Origin: Russula earlei
Lineage: Eukaryota > Basidiomycota > Agaricomycetes > Russulales > Russulaceae
DNA: 64,000 nucleotides
Assembly: GCA_025769875.1 (NCBI GenBank)
Contig: JAGFNK010000008.1
Location: forward strand, 270,534-334,533
Reading direction: 5' to 3'
Within the stretch, counting starts at the first letter, position 1; every line of letters starts with the position of its first letter. Shown here one piece after another: positions 58,591-64,000 of this stretch. A program made the position numbers and the translations under genes. The notes under the pieces were generated by a model that saw only the letters and a program-made list of their open reading frames with translations, did not search any database and was not told where the DNA came from.

Positions 58591-60301
58591 ATGAGCACTA
58601 GGAGGGACATCACTGACGAAGAAGAAAATCTAATCCCACTCCTATTTGAAAACCTCAGTTACGACACCCAAGATCACTGTTACCGAGGAAAATTTGCAGG
58701 CACACCTATTATCAACCACGGAAATCTTTCTGACACTTGGTTATACGAAGACGATAACGACGAAGTTACCACCGAACAACTTAAAGCGGCAGCCCCAGGA
58801 GCAGAAAACGTTCAAGACTTCAACCCCTATAACTACACAGGCCTCTTCCTAGACAGACCAGTCAAGTGGAGCCGTTCTAGAAGACATTGGGTTTACTATA
58901 ACAATCGAGAAGTCGATTTCTCAGCCAGAACACCTCAAGAAGTTACCGCTATCCTAGGAACTGCTCAGAGCACTCGAAGCACCACTCCAGGACCTTCTAC
59001 TCGGCGTAATACCCAACAACCTACTCCTCATACAACTAGCAACGTACCACAAGCAGTCCCTCGAACGCTCACTCCAACTAGAATCCAACTACAAGGTTCA
59101 GCCCCACCTATTGTTACAGCTACAACAACTCAGAATCCCACCATGTCAAGCAATCCACGCCTTGTCGGAACAGCACCAGAACCCTTTGACGGAAAGGCTG
59201 ATAATGCAGAAGCCTTTTGGGCAGCTCTGGCCAATTATTACTACATCAATGGCGACTCCTTTACAGATGAAAGCAAGAAAGTTGCCGCTGCACTGACCCA
59301 CTTTAAAGTAGGAACACCCGCCTGGAGCATGGGCTAGAGAACAAACCACCAAGGCTATGGCTCGTACCGTAGCAGACTATGGGTCATGGGACGACTTCAA
59401 GAAAGCCTTTGCCGATCACTTTATCCCTGCAGAAGCAGAGTTGGCCTCCGCTAATACCATGCACACCTATTATCAAGGAAAACTACCATTTAATGAATGG
59501 TATCAGAAATGGTCGCACCACGCGTCACGAGCTACCACCGATGAAAGAACAAAGATGTACGCATTTAGGAAGAACATTAACCCGGCCTTACATCAGAAAA
59601 TATTGGGAATCACACCGACACCAACTACACTTGCAGCCCTTGTCAAAGCAGCAAGAGAATTCGACAACCTTTTCCACCTATACAACTCCACTGCTTTTCG
59701 AGGAGGACGCTCTGTGCGTGCCCGAGGATTAAACACTCAAGGATCAGATAATCCATTGGAAATTAACTTGTACCAAGGAGAGCCCAATGAACGACCCTGG
59801 GAATCCAGAAGTGAAAGGAAACCTCTCACAGATGCAGAGAAAGAATTTCGACGCAAGAACAACCTCTGTTATTACTGTGGAAAGAAGAACCATATGGCGA
59901 ATCAATGTAGAGCAAAGAAAGCAGCTCAAGGACGCCAACGACAAGGATCTCGCCCCCAAACAGTCAGAGCTACAACCATTCAAGATGAAAACATCGAACC
60001 TGCACAAGAAGAACCCGTTCCTGTTGCATCACTAACAACCTGGAGAGAACACTTGCAGACTCAATCCTCCGCCCAAGATCTGCTCCTATGGATTTTTAAT
60101 TGGACCCCCTTCTGCACCGAGGAGGGACGCGGTCCAAATCAGTACGATACAAAGAGAAATCAATTACCCCAAAGTTTTTACCAAGAATATTCGCTCCCCT
60201 TCCATTGCCTTGAAAGTTACCTTAGTAGGGAAGACAAGCGGCAAAGAAATCGGTGCAAGAGCCCTGCTCGACAGTGGAGCAGAAGGAATGATAATCCATG
60301 A
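58591..60301 (+). CDS. gypsy gag, frame-broken
   Basis: Starts with an acidic region, then a Thr/Pro-rich linker (to about 59140), then the retrotransposon gag core (PEPFDGKADNAEAFWAAL, WDDFKKAFADHFIP, YYQGKLPFNEWYQKW). A CX2CX4HX4C zinc knuckle (CYYCGKKNHMANQC) lies near 59869-59910. The core is split at 59321-59323, where GCCTGGAGC needs one T fewer to pass from VGTPA into GAWAREQTTKAMA. The sequence after about 60060 changes frame again toward the protease. Confidence 0.82.
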
Positions 60302-63300
60302 ACGATTTGCACAAAGACACCACCTGCACCTTCGAACTATGATCAAACCCTTGCCAGCACAAAATGTAGACTGGAACACAAAATGCCAATGGACTAATAC
60401 GCTTTAGCACCATCCAAAGACTTCGCATTCAAGCGCACACAGGCGCCACTCATGACGAACAAGCAGAATTCCTTGTCACTAACATTGGAGATCACGACAT
60501 TATCTTAGGAACAGATTGGCTACGACACCACAACCCAGATATTGATTGGGCAAATGATACAATCACACTGAGGAACTGCCCCCGAACTTGCCTTACCACA
60601 CACCCAAGCATAACCATTGCATCTGCATCTGGAACGCGGAATTACCAAATACAAGCGCTTACTTTCCCTGAAGAAGAAGAACCCGAGTTTACAGACATTG
60701 CTGCACTAATCTTCCCAGATACTGAAGGACCATTGAACCCATGTGTTGACGAACAAATCCACGATGCGTTTAGCCCAATAACAATCAAGCATAAGAGCCA
60801 AATCAACCACAGCTACCAAGCTAGCCAATGCAGAAACACCCCCTAAGACATTAGACGAACTTATCCCTGCCCAATTCTTGAAATGGCGAAAGGTTTTCGA
60901 TGAACAAGCTTCTCAACGCCTTCCTGCTCACCAACCATGGGACCATGCAATCAATCTAAAACCAGGGATCGCCCGACGCGATTCTGGCATTTATCGACTT
61001 ACTCCCAAGGAACTACAAGCCCTAAAAGAATACTTAGACGAACATTTGAAAAGAGGCACAATCCGACCATCAAAAGCAGCTATTGCCAGCCCATTCTTCT
61101 TTGTAGAAAAGAAAGGAGGAAATCTACGACCAGTGCAAGACTACAGAGCCCTGAATACAGCAACTGTCAAAGACGCGTATCCACTACCCTTGATTCCTGA
61201 ATTAATTGACAAACTCCAAGGAGCCCAATACTTTACCAAGTTTGACGTACGATGGGGATACAACAATATTCGCCTCAGAGAGGGCGATGAACACCTCGCA
61301 GCATTCAAGACACCATTAGGACTCTTCGAACCATTGATAATGACATTTGGTCTCTGCAACGCCCCAGCCACTTTCCAACGCTTTATGAACACCATCCTAG
61401 CAAAATACATTGCCACTGAACGAGTGGTTGTTTATCTAGATGATATACTAATCATGGCGCAAACCTTGAACGAACTAGACGACTGGACACATAAGGTCCT
61501 AAAAACACTCCAAGACCACGACTTATACTTGAAACCAGAGAAATGTGCTTTCCGACAAACCTCTATTAGTTACCTAGGCATCAATATCTCCCAAGGACGA
61601 ATATCCATGGACCAAGACAAGTTAATAGGCATTACAAAGTGGCCTACTCCGACCAATGTTACGGAAGTACAAGCATTTCTAGGATTCTGCAACTTCTATC
61701 GACGATTTATCCACCAATACTCTCGAATAGCACGGCCCTTGTTTAACTTAACAAAGAAAGAAAACCCCTTCAAGTGGGAAGACGATGAAGAACAAGCATT
61801 TCAGAAACTAATCCAAGCATTCACAACGGCCCCCATCCTCATGTTACCTAACCACACGAAACCCTTTCGACTCATCTGCGATGCAAGTGACTTTGCAGTC
61901 GGTGCAATCTTGGAACAACCCGATGAATTTAACAGATATCACCCAGTAGCCTATTTCTCGAAATCCTTGGACCCCGCACAACGAAATTACATGATCTATG
62001 ATAAAGAACTCCTTGCTATCGTTTTGTCCCTCTGGCACTTCCGACACTACCTTGAAGGCGCTACACACCCCATTGATCTATGGACAGACCACAATAACTT
62101 GACATACTTCATGACAAAACAGAAACTCACGAGACGACAAGCCCGATGGGCACTCCTCCTCAGCAATTTCGACTTCACCATCACCCACCACCCAGGCACT
62201 ATGAACAAAGCAGACGGTCTGTCCAGGCGGCCAGACTTTAAAGAGGGGATACAAAACGAAAATGATGGAAAGGTGCTCCTAGATGACAAATTTTTTAAAA
62301 TTAGAGCAACACGCACCTCTGCTACAGAACCAATCGGCGACCAGGAACTTCGACAACAACTACGATCTAGCAAAGACTATGACCCAGAAGTATCTAACGC
62401 GTTAGCAATCATTATAAAGAATGGACCAAGGCGACTATCCAAAGGCTTACAGGACTGGAACCTTGAAGATGGACTAATACTATTCAAAGGAAAAGTCTAT
62501 ATCCCAAACAACGACACCCTAAGAAAGAAAATTCTAAAACTACACCACGACTCCCTTGCCACTGGGCATCCTGGCCAATGGAAAACTTATGAACTAATCA
62601 GCCGAAACTATTGGTGGCCAGGAATGCTAACTTATGTCAAAAGTTATGTAGATGGTTGCGCAATTTGCCAAAGTACCAAGAACCGTCCAAAGACAGAAAC
62701 ACCCCTTGTACCGATTACACCAGCTGGAGAAGTATGGAAAAGCATTACTATGGACTTTATCACAGGACCTACCGATTTCACAAGGCTTCGACAGCCTCCT
62801 AGTCGTGGTAGATCGATTCAGTAAAGCAATAATCATTACCCCTTGCCACAAGACAATCACAGCAGACGAAACAGCGACACTAATCATGAACAATGTCTGG
62901 AGAAGAATAGGGCTCCCAACACAAATAATATCGGACAGAGGCCCTCAGTTCGCAGCAAAAGTCACTCAAGAACTATGGAAGAAGTTAAATGTCAAAGTAT
63001 CATTAAGCACAGCATATCACCCACAGACAGATGGAGAAACAGAACGAGTTAACCAAGAACTAGAACAATACCTACGAATATTTTGCAACCATCAAGCAGA
63101 CAATTGGGCAGAACTAGTTCCCTTTATGGAGTTCGCACATAATGCCAGACAACACAGTGCTACGAACAAACCCCCGTTTGAAGTCTGGTATGGCTTTAAC
63201 CCAACATTTGCTCCGCCCCTTGCCTTTACATCAAAGTTCCCTTCAATCCAAGAAAGACTATCAAGACTAAACCAACTCAGAGAAGAAGTAGCTGCCTCCC

Positions 63301-63813
63301 TGAACCGAGCAACAGAAATCATGAAGCAATCAGGACCTCAATCCTCCACATTTCGTTTTAAAGAAGGGGATCAAGTATGGCTGGAAGCCACGAATCTACG
63401 AACCACTCACCCAAAAGCAAAACTAGCCCCTCGACGCTATGGGCCATTCAAAGTCACCACTGCCTATCCAGTAAACGTTCGCCTCGAGCTACCAAAGTCT
63501 TGGAAGATACACCCGGTTTTTCACCACTCCCTGATTAAACCTTACAAAGAAACCATTGCCCATGGTCCTAACTTTTCAAACCCGCCACCAATATTAGTCG
63601 AAGGTGAAGAACAATATGAAGTAGAACAGATCCTAAACTCTCGGCTCTCCCCAAACCGCAAAGGAATCCAATACCTAGTTAAATGGAAAGGGTATACGGT
63701 TTGCAGAAAATACTTGGGAGCCAGCATCTAACCTATCAAGAGCGCAATCACTTGTTAAAGACTTCCATCGGAAATATCCGAAGGCGCTTAGAACTGATTC
63801 CCACCAGGAGTAA
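60186..63813 (+). CDS. gypsy pol: protease, RT, RNase H, integrase, chromodomain, frame-broken
   Basis: Protease ARALLDSGAEGMIIH (about 60258-60302); the following DIILGTDWLRHHNPDIDW; RT from about 60900 with YLDDILIMA; RNase H DASDFAVGAILEQ; integrase zinc site HHDSLATGHPGQW and CAICQSTK; DDE pieces TMDFIT, SDRGPQFAAKV and TERVNQELEQYL; chromodomain EVEQILNSR, YLVKWKGYT and ENTWEPASNL. The stop is at 63811-63813. The frame changes at about 60372, 60787, 62767 and 63701, each by one extra base. The long middle frame (60878-62824) is intact. Chromodomains steer integration, probably to heterochromatin. Confidence 0.85.
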
Positions 63814-63850
63814 ACCCCTAAAACAACAACTCTCATCATGACCTCTGTCG

Positions 63851-64000
63851 ATGACTACCTTTATCCTTGTTACCAACGAACTTTTCAGAGAACTCCTGCG
63901 ACCACATGCACCCAATCGACCACAGCCATCCCCAAAGCAAATCATAGAACAAGGGAGAACTCCCCACGAACGAACAGACTTCGACTTTTCATATGCAAAC
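63851..64000 (+). CDS. start of a further frame after pol, partial
   Basis: An ATG at 63851 opens 50 codons to the window edge (MTTFILVTNELFRELLRPHA and on). The composition is balanced and charged, not repeat-like. It lies 37 bases after the pol stop. No family is recognised and the end is outside the window. Confidence 0.4.
   Translation, partial: MTTFILVTNELFRELLRPHAPNRPQPSPKQIIEQGRTPHERTDFDFSYAN

Larger units (their letters stand above)
55214..64000 (+). mobile_element. chromodomain Ty3/gypsy element, 3' end outside the window
   Basis: Order: 5' LTR (55214-56042), two extra reading frames (56089-57012 and about 57082-58588), gag with zinc knuckle, pol (protease, reverse transcriptase, RNase H, integrase, chromodomain), then the start of a further frame at 63851. 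The integrase and chromodomain after RT-RNase H place it among chromoviruses. About ten frame breaks occur and every one I resolved is a single extra base. Confidence 0.85.

Overview
The window reads as nuclear DNA of a basidiomycete fungus, most likely an Agaricomycete. Genes are dense and broken by many short introns (about 46-108 nt), and several proteins have a form typical of that group: a NIPA-type Mg2+ transporter, a CHAT/TPR protein, an Ime2/Crk1-type kinase, and S. pombe-like REC8. I saw no bacterial operon, CRISPR or rRNA signal and no convincing tRNA.

Gene-rich half (3.4-42.7 kb). In order: a Nudix hydrolase (-), a decayed CHAT/TPR gene (+), a NIPA-like transporter (-), a weak two-exon gene (+), an AT-richer five-exon orphan gene (+), the disaggregase HSP104 (-) divergent from complex I subunit NDUFS6 (+) with a three-box heat-shock element between them, an Ime2/Crk1-like kinase (-), a ribose-phosphate pyrophosphokinase (-), a 3.7 kb stretch without a recognisable gene, decapping enzyme DCP2 (-), inner-centromere protein INCENP (-) divergent from meiotic cohesin REC8 (+), isopentenyl-diphosphate isomerase (+), and a tandem pair of O-fucosyltransferase-like membrane genes (+). 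Most are unrelated housekeeping functions. INCENP and REC8 share a promoter region and both act on centromeres and cohesion.

Transposon half (42.7-64 kb). This is a nest of LTR elements. An old gypsy gag is split by an LTR that is itself split by another LTR. A 4.2 kb copia element has two identical LTRs and a perfect 5-bp target duplication but a gutted pol. A copia-type solo LTR is interrupted at its first bases by another solo LTR. From about 55.2 kb to the window edge runs a chromodomain Ty3/gypsy element with two extra reading frames before gag and another after pol.

Two themes deserve attention. First, unusual splicing: a 6-nt exon in NDUFS6, a possible 1-nt exon in the PRPP synthetase gene, and an 11-nt exon followed by a GC-AG intron in REC8. 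Second, nearly every frame break I could resolve, in host genes and in the gypsy element, is a single inserted base. That looks more like insertion-biased assembly error than biology, so proteins from this contig should be read with it in mind.
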